From NCBI RefSeq assembly GCF_020544405.1, contig NZ_CP065410.1, positions 2,170,001 through 2,234,000 of the forward strand: a stretch of 64,000 nt of DNA, read 5' to 3'. A model generated the notes under the pieces. It searched no databases. It saw nothing but the letters and a program-made list of their open reading frames with translations, and was not told the DNA's origin. Of the stretch, positions 57,353-64,000 are shown piece after piece. The first letter of the stretch is position 1. Every line of letters starts with the position of its first letter. The DNA comes from Pseudomonas sp. IAC-BECa141. Its GTDB lineage: Bacteria; Pseudomonadota; Gammaproteobacteria; Pseudomonadales; Pseudomonadaceae. A program made the translations under genes and the position numbers.

Positions 57353-59731
57353 ATGAAATTCAGTGAACAATGGCTGCGTGGCTGGGTCAGCCCGCAGGTA
57401 GATCGCGACGCGCTGGTTGCACGTCTGTCGATGGCCGGTCTTGAGGTCGATAGCGTTACGCCGGCCGCCGGTGTTTTCAGTGGCGTGGTGGTGGGCGAGG
57501 TGCTCAGCACCGAGCAGCATCCCGATGCCGACAAACTGCGCGTTTGCCAGGTCAGCAATGGTGCGGAAACTTTCCAGGTCGTGTGCGGTGCGCCAAACGT
57601 GCGTCCGGGCCTGAAGATTCCGTTCGCGATGATCGGTGCCGAGCTGCCGGGCGACTTCAAGATCAAGAAGGCCAAGCTGCGCGGCGTCGAGTCCAACGGC
57701 ATGCTGTGCTCGCAATCCGAGCTGCAGGTCGGTGAAGGCAATGATGGTCTGATGGAACTGCCGGCCGATGCGCCGGTGGGCGAAGATTTCCGTGTTTATC
57801 TGGACCTGGAAGACGCCAGCATCGAAGTCGACCTGACTCCGAACCGTGGCGACTGCCTGTCCCTGGCCGGTCTGGCCCGTGAAGTCGGAGCGCTGTACGA
57901 CGCTCCGGTCACTCGCCCGGTGGTGATGACCGTTCCGGCGGTGCACGACGAAGTGCGTTCGGTAGAGGTCCTCGCACCTGCTGCCTGCCCGCGTTATCTG
58001 GGCCGGGTCATCCGTAACGTTGACCTTTCCAAGCCTACGCCGCTGTGGATGGTTGAACGCCTGCGTCGCGCGGAAGTCCGCAGCATCGACGCTGCCGTCG
58101 ACATCACCAACTACGTGATGCTCGAGCTGGGTCAGCCGCTGCACGCGTTCGATCTCGCCGAAATCAATGGCGGCATCCGGGTACGCATGGCGGAAGAGGG
58201 CGAGAAGCTCGTGCTGCTCGACGGTCAGGAAGTCAGCCTGCGTAGCGATACGCTGGTGATCGCCGACCACACTCGCGCTCTGGCCATTGCCGGCGTGATG
58301 GGTGGCGAGCACAGTGGTGTGTCCGCGACCACTCGTGACGTATTCCTTGAAAGTGCGTTCTTCGATCAGATCGCTGTGGCGGGCAAGGCTCGGTCCTACG
58401 GTCTGCACACTGACGCTTCGCACCGCTACGAGCGCGGGGTGGACTGGCAACTGGCCCGTGAAGCCATGGAGCGCGCCACTGGTTTGCTGCTGGAAATCAC
58501 TGGTGGCGAAGCTGGCCCGATCATCGAAACCGTCAGCGAGCAGCATCTGCCGTCGATCGCGGCCATTACTCTGCGTGCTCAGCGCATCACCCAGATGCTG
58601 GGCATGGAAATGGATTCCGCCGAAGTCGAGCGTCTGCTCAATGCTTTGGGTTTGAAGGTTTGCGCCGACGGAGCTGGGCAATGGCGCGTGGAAGTGCCAA
58701 GCCATCGCTTCGATATCAGCCTGGAAGTCGATCTGATCGAAGAGCTGGCGCGTCTGTACGGTTATAACCGCCTGCCGGTTCGTTACCCGCAAGCTCGTCT
58801 GGCGCCACAAGCCAAGGCTGAAGCGCGTAGTGATCTGCCAGAGCTGCGTCGTCTGCTGGTAGCTCGTGGCTATCAGGAAGCAATCACTTATAGCTTCATC
58901 GATCCGAAGCAATTCGAGCTGTTCAACCCGGGCGTCGAGCCGCTGCTGTTGGCGAACCCGATCTCCAATGACATGGCTGCCATGCGTTCGTCGCTGTGGC
59001 CAGGGCTGGTCAAGGCGTTGCAACACAACCTCAACCGTCAGCAGGATCGTGTCCGCCTGTTCGAGAGCGGTCTGCGCTTTGTCGGTCAGCTGGAAGGTCT
59101 GAAGCAAGAGCCGATGATCGCCGGTGTGGTGTGCGGCAGCCGTCTGCCGGAAGGCTGGGCGCAAGGTCGCGAGACCGTGGATTTCTTCGACGTCAAGGCT
59201 GACGTAGAAGCGGTGCTGGGTTTTGCCGGTGCGCTGGATCAGTTCACTTTCGTACCGGGCAAACACCCTGCGCTGCATCCGGGTCAGACCGCGCGCATCG
59301 AGCGGGAAGGGCGTGAAGTCGGTTTTATCGGCGCGATTCACCCTGAGCTTTCGAAATCCCTGGGTCTCGACCGTCCGGTCTTCGTCTTCGAGCTGGTTCT
59401 GGCCGAAGTCGCTCTGGGGAAAATGCCGAAATTCCACGAGTTGTCGCGCTTTCCTGAAGTGCGTCGTGACCTGGCACTGATTGCGCACAAAGACGTTGCA
59501 GCCTCGGCTGTACTGGACGTAATCCGTGAAAATGCAGGCGAATGGCTGACAGACCTCAGGCTATTTGACGTGTATCAGGGTAAAGGCATTGATCCTGATA
59601 GAAAAAGCCTCGCAGTCGGCTTGACCTGGCAGCATCCATCGCGCACTCTTAATGACGATGAGGTGAATTCGACGACGCAAAATATCCTCACCTCGCTCGA
59701 ACAAAGGTTGAACGCCACGTTAAGGAAGTGA
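57353..59731 (+). CDS. pheT: Phenylalanine--tRNA ligase beta subunit
   Basis: A 792-aa subunit with the editing site and tRNA-binding domains. It has the N-terminal tRNA-bind domain (about 40-150), B3/B4 editing region, B5, a core catalytic-like domain and the C-terminal ferredoxin-fold anticodon domain (FHELSRFPEVRRDLALIAHK). The order and length are normal. ihfA starts three bases after the stop. Confidence 0.98.
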   Translation: MKFSEQWLRGWVSPQVDRDALVARLSMAGLEVDSVTPAAGVFSGVVVGEVLSTEQHPDADKLRVCQVSNGAETFQVVCGAPNVRPGLKIPFAMIGAELPGDFKIKKAKLRGVESNGMLCSQSELQVGEGNDGLMELPADAPVGEDFRVYLDLEDASIEVDLTPNRGDCLSLAGLAREVGALYDAPVTRPVVMTVPAVHDEVRSVEVLAPAACPRYLGRVIRNVDLSKPTPLWMVERLRRAEVRSIDAAVDITNYVMLELGQPLHAFDLAEINGGIRVRMAEEGEKLVLLDGQEVSLRSDTLVIADHTRALAIAGVMGGEHSGVSATTRDVFLESAFFDQIAVAGKARSYGLHTDASHRYERGVDWQLAREAMERATGLLLEITGGEAGPIIETVSEQHLPSIAAITLRAQRITQMLGMEMDSAEVERLLNALGLKVCADGAGQWRVEVPSHRFDISLEVDLIEELARLYGYNRLPVRYPQARLAPQAKAEARSDLPELRRLLVARGYQEAITYSFIDPKQFELFNPGVEPLLLANPISNDMAAMRSSLWPGLVKALQHNLNRQQDRVRLFESGLRFVGQLEGLKQEPMIAGVVCGSRLPEGWAQGRETVDFFDVKADVEAVLGFAGALDQFTFVPGKHPALHPGQTARIEREGREVGFIGAIHPELSKSLGLDRPVFVFELVLAEVALGKMPKFHELSRFPEVRRDLALIAHKDVAASAVLDVIRENAGEWLTDLRLFDVYQGKGIDPDRKSLAVGLTWQHPSRTLNDDEVNSTTQNILTSLEQRLNATLRK

Positions 59732-59734
59732 CGT

Positions 59735-60037
59735 ATGGGGGCTTTGACGAAAGCAGAGATGGCGGAACGTCTGTATGAAGAGCTGGGCCTGAACAAGCGG
59801 GAAGCCAAGGAATTGGTTGAACTGTTTTTCGAGGAAATCAGGCACGCTCTTGAAGACAACGAGCAGGTCAAACTGTCGGGTTTCGGCAATTTCGACCTTC
59901 GGGACAAACGCCAGCGGCCTGGCCGCAACCCGAAAACGGGGGAAGAAATCCCGATCACGGCTCGCCGTGTGGTCACCTTTCGTCCAGGGCAGAAGTTGAA
60001 GGCCCGAGTTGAGGCTTATGCTGGAACCAAGTCATAA
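59735..60037 (+). CDS. ihfA: Integration host factor subunit alpha
   Basis: A 100-aa DNA-bending protein, HU/IHF fold, dimerising with Ihf[21 protein letters not shown] at the start and [20 protein letters not shown] with the Pro-tipped DNA-binding arm ([16 protein letters not shown]). IHF also helps sigma54 promoters and phage integration. It overlaps the next gene by 20 bases. Confidence 0.97.
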   Translation: MGALTKAEMAERLYEELGLNKREAKELVELFFEEIRHALEDNEQVKLSGFGNFDLRDKRQRPGRNPKTGEEIPITARRVVTFRPGQKLKARVEAYAGTKS

Positions 60038-60425
60038 CGACGAACTACCCGTCATCCCGGGCAAACGCTACTTCACCATTGGTGAAGTCAGCGAGCTGTG
60101 TGCGGTGAAACCGCACGTGCTGCGCTACTGGGAGCAGGAGTTTCCTCAGCTCAACCCCGTCAAACGCCGCGGAAACCGCCGGTATTATCAGCGCCAGGAC
60201 GTGCTGATGATCCGGCAGATCCGCGCGCTCCTTTACGATCAGGGGTTCACCATCGGCGGCGCGCGCCTGCGTCTGTCCGGCGATGAAGCCAAAGACGACA
60301 CCACCCAATACAAGCAAATGATCCGCCAGATGATCGCCGAGCTCGAAGATGTGCTGGTGGTTCTCAAAAATAATTTCCTGCTTTTAAATACTTCCAGTTT
60401 TCAAAAGCTTGCGATATATTCTTGA
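60018..60425 (+). CDS. MerR-family regulator with extended C-terminus
   Basis: A 135-aa MerR-type DNA-binding protein: HTH region [20 protein letters not shown] (residues about 16-35), wing [13 protein letters not shown], then a coiled dimer helix ending [10 protein letters not shown]. Homologues next to ihfA usually end near there, at about 118 aa (from memory). Here the frame runs on 16-18 residues ([12 protein letters not shown]...), because the A-tract before TAA is one base short of giving an in-frame stop. The extension overlaps the tRNA-Pro promoter, so it is probably not functional. Target genes are unknown. Confidence 0.85.
   Translation: MLEPSHNDELPVIPGKRYFTIGEVSELCAVKPHVLRYWEQEFPQLNPVKRRGNRRYYQRQDVLMIRQIRALLYDQGFTIGGARLRLSGDEAKDDTTQYKQMIRQMIAELEDVLVVLKNNFLLLNTSSFQKLAIYS
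60392..60420 (+). promoter_or_regulatory. Promoter of tRNA-Pro
   Basis: TTCCAG (60392-60397), a 17-base spacer and TATATT (60415-60420). It lies inside the 3' end of the extended MerR-like frame, 42 bases upstream of the tRNA. Confidence 0.6.
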
Positions 60426-60462
60426 GCGTTCTTCGAGATGAAGAACGAGTTTCAAACCTAGT

Positions 60463-60539
60463 CGGGGCGTAGCGCAGTCCGGTAGCGCACTAGCATGGGG
60501 TGCTAGGGGTCGAGTGTTCGAATCACTCCGTCCCGACCA
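60463..60539 (+). tRNA. tRNA-Pro (anticodon GGG)
   Basis: A 77-base cloverleaf with acceptor CGGGGCG/CGTCCCG (one G.T), anticodon arm CTAGC-ATGGGGT-GCTAG and encoded CCA. A decayed integrase lies just downstream on the other strand, so its 3' end was probably once an attachment site. Confidence 0.96.
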
Positions 60540-60565
60540 TAATTCCTGAGTAACATCAGACACTT

Positions 60566-60592
60566 AAGCCGATCATCTGGATCGGCTTTTTT
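60566..60592 (+). terminator. Terminator of tRNA-Pro
   Basis: AAGCCGATC-atct-GGATCGGCTT followed by TTTT (60566-60592). Confidence 0.9.
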
Positions 60593-60617
60593 GTGCCTGC
60601 GCAAAACCCGCGCAAAA

Positions 60618-60800
60618 TTACCCGGTAATTTCGCTGATATTCAGGTCCGAAGCTGCGTCCGACCAGACGATTTTCGCACGGTCCTTCTGTTAGTTTTTGG
60701 TCGTGCTCTCACTGGCATGGCCTGCGATTTTCTGCCCATCCTTTCCGACTTTCTGATACAGGTTGCAGCGGCAATCCTCGTACATCATAGAAGCCCTGCA
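60618..60800 (-). pseudogene. Remnant of a tyrosine-recombinase phage integrase C-terminus
   Basis: On the reverse strand from about 60775 to the TAA at 60618-60620 one reads NLYQKVGKDGQKIAGHASES then TTKN-stop-QKDRAKIVW and DLNISEITG. GHASE-x-x-TKNY is the end of the recombinase active site, where Y is the catalytic nucleophile. Here that codon is TAA (60690-60692). A neighbouring segment, QGFYDVRGL, like the H/Y-x-x-R-x-L motif, is in another frame. Nothing of the rest of the integrase remains in the 60.8-61.5 kb stretch. It lies 79 bases from the 3' end of tRNA-Pro. Confidence 0.78.
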
Positions 60801-60886
60801 TTTCCTCTTCTTTCCATCCCTTGTAACAACCAGCCGCCCCTCGAGCCTTTTTATGCCTGCAAAAACTTATGAGGCGGCTAACTCGC

Positions 60887-61144
60887 TCAGGGCTTCTTTT
60901 CTTTCATCCCATCCTTTGAGCCGCTGGACGTTTGCGCATCCTTCTCGGTTTCATGGGCCTCTGCACCGGAGTTCGAGCCCGAGGCCTCTTCACCCTTTTT
61001 GTCGGCCTTTTCTTCCTTGGACTCGGTGCCTCCCTGGTTGACCCCGGGAATGCCGGTTGGCGGGACGCTGCTTCCCGCCATTGCGAGGGAGGCATTGGCG
61101 GATAAAAGACTTCCAAGCATGAGGGCTGCAATGGTTCGGTTCAT
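60887..61144 (-). CDS. Small secreted Glu/Lys/Ser-rich hypothetical protein
   Basis: An 85-aa protein with a signal peptide (about 1-23, MNRTIAALMLGSLLSANASL ending AMAGS) and a low-complexity, highly charged mature part (SKEEKADKKGEEASGSNSG...). No domain is recognised. GGAAG lies upstream of the ATG at 61142-61144. It follows the integrase remnant, possibly as leftover accessory DNA. Confidence 0.6.
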   Translation of the reverse strand: MNRTIAALMLGSLLSANASLAMAGSSVPPTGIPGVNQGGTESKEEKADKKGEEASGSNSGAEAHETEKDAQTSSGSKDGMKEKKP

Positions 61145-61237
61145 CGTCGGGCTTCCGCGTCAGGTTGATAGACGTTGGAAGTTCTGACCCGGGGTAAAGT
61201 GCCGGTCAACTGACGGGCGGAACTCGTAGCTATTCGT

Positions 61238-61405
61238 TCACGGATGCCCGCTATAGATATGGTTCAGTAAGAACAGCTCGATGATCGCCACGAAGACGCA
61301 GGTCACTACAAATCCGCGGGTGAAGACTCTGCGAGGCTTTTGGCCGGACGTCTGGAAGCTATTCAGAGCCGATAGCAGGTTTGAAAAAAACTCCAGTAAG
61401 TCCAT
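61238..61405 (-). CDS. Small membrane protein, 55 aa
   Basis: The reverse strand from the ATG at 61403-61405 to TGA at 61238-61240 encodes MDLLEFFSNLLSALNSFQTS, a basic patch (GQKPRRVFTRG), and one hydrophobic span (FVVTCVFVAIIELFLLNHI). AAAGGA lies nine bases upstream of the start. It has no recognised family. Composition and RBS favour a real small membrane protein, transcribed in the same direction as rtcR, 80 bases after it. Confidence 0.6.
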   Translation of the reverse strand: MDLLEFFSNLLSALNSFQTSGQKPRRVFTRGFVVTCVFVAIIELFLLNHIYSGHP

Positions 61406-61485
61406 CCGTTTTTGTCCTTTGTTCGGTGCCGGTATCGCGGTGCGGCGCAGTTTATCTCATCGACCCAATTGGCTACGGTCATGTT

Positions 61486-63087
61486 TCACTGCTCGCGCAA
61501 CTGGTTCCAGTCAATGCCGAACCGCCCGAGGTACTTCCTCAATCGGTCGGCATCATTGGGCTGCGCTTTGGCCTGTCGCGACACGCCGAACAGTCGTCTG
61601 CCGGCATCCGACAGGCTGTCTGCCTGGCGGCAAACTTCCAGCACCGCCTTCAATTGCAATCGATCGAACAGGTCCAGTGTCTCGGCATTGCCCGGCAGTT
61701 CATCAGTCACGCCTGTCGGTTGCGCCAGCCCCCACGCGTACCGCAGTCGATCAATTTCCTCCTCGACCTGCGCTTCATCGATTCGCCCGCTGTCGGCCAG
61801 TGTCGCCATGCGCGTGATCGAGGCCGAAAGCTCGCGGAAGTTACCCAGCCACGCAGCTTCCCGTGAGCTGGCAAACCCCAGGTAGCGCCGTCGGGCTTCA
61901 AGGTTAAAGCGCACCATTTGGCCGTGTTCGCGCGCGTGGCGTTCAAGCTCGAAATCGATGTTGGGTTCGATGTCTTCGCGGCGGCCCGCCAAGCCTGGCA
62001 GGTCGAACGTCCAGAGGTTGATCCGAGCGTAGAGATCTTCCCGGAACAGGCCTTCGGCGACACGACTGCGCAGGTCGCGGTGGGTGCCTGCGATGATCAG
62101 GAAGTCGCTGTCGACTTCCTTGTCCGAGCCCAGCGGGAAGAAGCGCTTCTCTTCGATGGCCTTGAGCAGCATGGCTTGTTCGTCCGTGCCCAGTTCGCCG
62201 ATCTCATCGAGAAACAACATGCCACCGTCAGCCGCTCGCAATAGGCCGTCGCGTGCGTTTTGTGCGCCGGTAAAGGCGCCTTTGACGTGGCCGAACAGCG
62301 CGGACATTGCACCGTCCCCACGCAGGGTGGCGCAGTTGACTTCAACGAAGCGTCCCTGCATTTGATGGCGACTGCGTTTGAGCTCGTAAATGCGTCGGGC
62401 GAGAAAAGACTTGCCGGCGCCGGTCGGACCGATCAGCAGCATCGGCGCTTTGGAGCGTACGGCCACGCGTTCGATCTGTTCGATGGAGCGGTTGAACGCG
62501 GTGTTTCGGGTGGCGATGCCGGACTTGAGAAACTCCAGGCCTTCCAGGCGTCTGTGAGTGAAGCGAGAGGCAATCCGGTCGTAGCGCGACAGATCCAGGT
62601 CAATCAGGGCGTGTGTGCCGGTGGCCGGTTCTTCTTCATTCTTGCGGCGGGCGGGGGAGGTCTGGATCAGGCGTGCCGGCAAGTAGCGCGCCTCGGTCAG
62701 CAAGAACCAGCAGATCTGCGCGACGTGGGTTCCTGTGGTGATGTGCACCAGATAGTCCTCACGCTCGGTATCGAAAGTGTATTCGGAGGTGAAGTCATGG
62801 AGCGCGCCGTAGACCTCTTCGAAATCCCAGGGATTACGCAACGGCATCGGGTGCAGGCGCACTTCTGTGCCGGGCGACACCTGATGGATGTCCTCGCGAA
62901 TGCGTTCGGCCAGGCTCGTGTCCCGGGCGTCTGTGCCGTGTATCAGTTCCAGTTGATGGATCAATACATCCGGTTGCTGGCACAGGCCCACGCTAGGCCG
63001 CCAATGGTTCCAGCGGTTGGCGCCTTTGCCTACGCGATCAAGGGTGGCGCCGATGAAACCGATGGCGACGGTGCGCTTGCCGGACAT
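61486..63087 (-). CDS. rtcR: RtcR, sigma54-dependent activator of RNA-repair genes
   Basis: A 533-aa enhancer-binding protein. The N-terminal about 180 residues are the RtcR (CARF-like) sensory domain, with VAIGFIGATLDRVGKGANRW and LVHITTGTHVAQICWFLLTE. The AAA+ domain has Walker A GPTGAGKS (220-227), the sigma54-contact loop GAFTGA (270-275) and Walker B GGMLFLDEIGEL. A C-terminal HTH follows. RtcR family: the sensor represses the AAA+ domain until RNA-damage products bind. It is divergent from the TROVE gene, with a sigma54 promoter on that side. Confidence 0.96.
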   Translation of the reverse strand: MSGKRTVAIGFIGATLDRVGKGANRWNHWRPSVGLCQQPDVLIHQLELIHGTDARDTSLAERIREDIHQVSPGTEVRLHPMPLRNPWDFEEVYGALHDFTSEYTFDTEREDYLVHITTGTHVAQICWFLLTEARYLPARLIQTSPARRKNEEEPATGTHALIDLDLSRYDRIASRFTHRRLEGLEFLKSGIATRNTAFNRSIEQIERVAVRSKAPMLLIGPTGAGKSFLARRIYELKRSRHQMQGRFVEVNCATLRGDGAMSALFGHVKGAFTGAQNARDGLLRAADGGMLFLDEIGELGTDEQAMLLKAIEEKRFFPLGSDKEVDSDFLIIAGTHRDLRSRVAEGLFREDLYARINLWTFDLPGLAGRREDIEPNIDFELERHAREHGQMVRFNLEARRRYLGFASSREAAWLGNFRELSASITRMATLADSGRIDEAQVEEEIDRLRYAWGLAQPTGVTDELPGNAETLDLFDRLQLKAVLEVCRQADSLSDAGRRLFGVSRQAKAQPNDADRLRKYLGRFGIDWNQLREQ

Positions 63088-63234
63088 TGATGATCCTTAA
63101 AGATAAATGACGATACCCAATGATAATGTTTAAGCGTGTTATTTGTCGTGATGAGAGTTCATAGGTAATTGAAACTAAAATAAAATCTTTAAAAATCAAA
63201 TAGATAAGAATAATTTTCGAACTTTTTCAAAAGC

Positions 63235-63250
63235 TGGCACAGCGACTGCA
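63235..63250 (+). promoter_or_regulatory. sigma54 promoter of the TROVE gene
   Basis: TGGCAC (63235-63240), five bases and CTGCA (63246-63250), with GG and GC in the required -24/-12 spacing (consensus TGGCAC-N5-TTGCA, one mismatch). The start codon is 43 bases downstream. The 147 bases between rtcR and here are A/T-rich and could hold RtcR sites. Confidence 0.8.
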
Positions 63251-63293
63251 ATACCTGTCGCAACGAACAGGACAACATAGCGAGACGCCACGA

Positions 63294-64000
63294 ATGGCCA
63301 ATTTCAACCTCTTCAATACGCAATCGAAAAGCCTGCCGGCGTGCGACGCCTTGAATGCTTCCGGTGCCGCGGCTTATGCCTACACACCCAAGCATCAGCT
63401 GGCCCAGCTGGCAGTCACCGGTTGCCTGAATTCGACCTTTTACGCATCCGCTCAAAGTCAGTTGGATCAGGTGTTGAAGCTGGTGGCGGAGCTGGACAGC
63501 CGTTTCGTGGCAAATGTCGCTCTTTATGCTCGCCAGAAAGGACACATGAAAGACATGCCGGCCTTGTTGCTGGCAGCGCTGACGGCTCAGCGTTCGGCTC
63601 TGGTGCCGGAGGTGTTCGAGAAGGTCGTGGACAGCGGCAAAATGCTGCGCAATTTCGTGCAAATCCTGCGCAGTGGCGCCACCGGTCGCCGCTCCCTGGG
63701 TTCTCAGCCCAAGCGTCTGGTGCAGAACTGGCTGAACAGCGCGACCGAACGCCAGCTCTTGCAGGCATCGATCGGCAATCAGCCTTCGCTGGCGGATGTG
63801 GTGAAGATGGTTCACCCAAAACCGTCCGAGGCCTGGCGCGAAGCGTTTTTTGCCTGGGTGATCGGCAAACCGGTGGATGCACAGGCGTTGCCCGGATTGA
63901 CTCGCGATCTGCTGGCATTTCGCAGCGGAGCGAGTGATCAAGTGCCTGAAGTGCCTTTTCAATTGCTCGGTAACGAAACGTTGAGCAAGGAACAATGGGC
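63294..64000 (+). CDS. TROVE-domain protein (Ro60/Rsr-like), N-terminal part
   Basis: An open frame of about 235 codons that runs off the window. It begins MANFNLFNTQSKSLPACDAL, then HQLAQLAVTGCLNSTFYASA, then FVANVALYARQKGHMKDMPA and LVQNWLNSATERQLLQASIG. The helical-repeat pattern and YARQKGHMKDMPALLLAAL are those of TROVE proteins, the ring-shaped RNA chaperones of Ro60 type, which bind Y RNAs and misfolded RNA. Its sigma54 promoter and divergent rtcR indicate that RtcR controls it. The C-terminal vWA domain would lie beyond the window. Confidence 0.88.
   Translation, partial: MANFNLFNTQSKSLPACDALNASGAAAYAYTPKHQLAQLAVTGCLNSTFYASAQSQLDQVLKLVAELDSRFVANVALYARQKGHMKDMPALLLAALTAQRSALVPEVFEKVVDSGKMLRNFVQILRSGATGRRSLGSQPKRLVQNWLNSATERQLLQASIGNQPSLADVVKMVHPKPSEAWREAFFAWVIGKPVDAQALPGLTRDLLAFRSGASDQVPEVPFQLLGNETLSKEQW

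Noticed and set aside
60591..60872. A 93-codon forward frame after tRNA-Pro
   Set aside because: The reverse strand here reads as an integrase C-terminus; the forward frame has no RBS and is its complement.
61486..63087. The CARF-like sensor of RtcR as a sign of a CRISPR system
   Set aside because: No repeat-spacer array or cas genes are present; this domain is normal for RtcR.

Overview
The window reads as a chromosomal segment of a fluorescent-group Pseudomonas (inference). Four things point there: the conserved order leuCD-(methyltransferase)-leuB-asd-usg-like-fimV-truA-trpF-accD-folC-SPOR-cvpA-purF-metZ; the block thrS-infC-rpmI-rplT-pheST-ihfA-merR-like-tRNA-Pro; an RsmE-type CsrA protein; and Pseudomonas-type REP repeats. 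Most of it is core genome. The less conserved parts are 29.9-43.5 kb, 50.7-52.7 kb and 60.5-64 kb.

Layout. 0-2.6 kb: an EmrA/HlyD-type exporter fragment, gltX, and a duplicated tRNA-Ala/tRNA-Glu transcription unit. 2.7-6.3 kb: a TetR regulator with a palindromic operator, an alpha/beta hydrolase, a thioesterase, dusC, and ibpA behind a sigma32 promoter and a ROSE-like RNA thermometer. 6.3-10.5 kb: a five-PAS GGDEF-EAL protein and a LysR regulator. 10.6-29 kb: leucine, aspartate-family, tryptophan, fatty acid, folate, purine and methionine biosynthesis, with fimV and truA among them. 29.1-29.5 kb: tRNA-Val and two tRNA-Asp genes. 29.9-35.5 kb: an exported molybdenum hydroxylase operon (large subunit, 2Fe-2S subunit, triheme cytochrome c, XdhC). 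35.5-36.8 kb: a PuuB/PauB-type oxidase.

From 37 to 43.5 kb come a second tRNA-Val, a decayed GNAT acetyltransferase, a candidate small RNA, a DUF2214 protein, rsmE, a SPOR lipoprotein, a siderophore-interacting protein, a LexA-box operon (small protein plus endonuclease I), periplasmic asparaginase with an ANR/FNR-like site, and a FlxA-like gene behind a sigma28 promoter. 43.6-50.7 kb is the ribose operon rbsBACRKD followed by a signal-peptide-bearing nucleoside hydrolase; together they would free ribose from nucleosides in the periplasm, import it, phosphorylate it, and self-regulate through RbsR. 50.7-52.7 kb holds small proteins, an I78-type inhibitor and a cold-shock protein.

The right end (60.5-64 kb) is the most unusual part. 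Next to tRNA-Pro(GGG) lies a decayed phage integrase C-terminus whose expected catalytic Tyr codon is a stop. Then come two small hypothetical proteins and the RNA-repair regulator rtcR, divergent from a TROVE (Ro60-like) gene that runs off the window and carries a well-spaced sigma54 promoter. This looks like an RtcR-controlled Ro/Rsr RNA-repair locus. No CRISPR array, rRNA operon or intact mobile element was seen.
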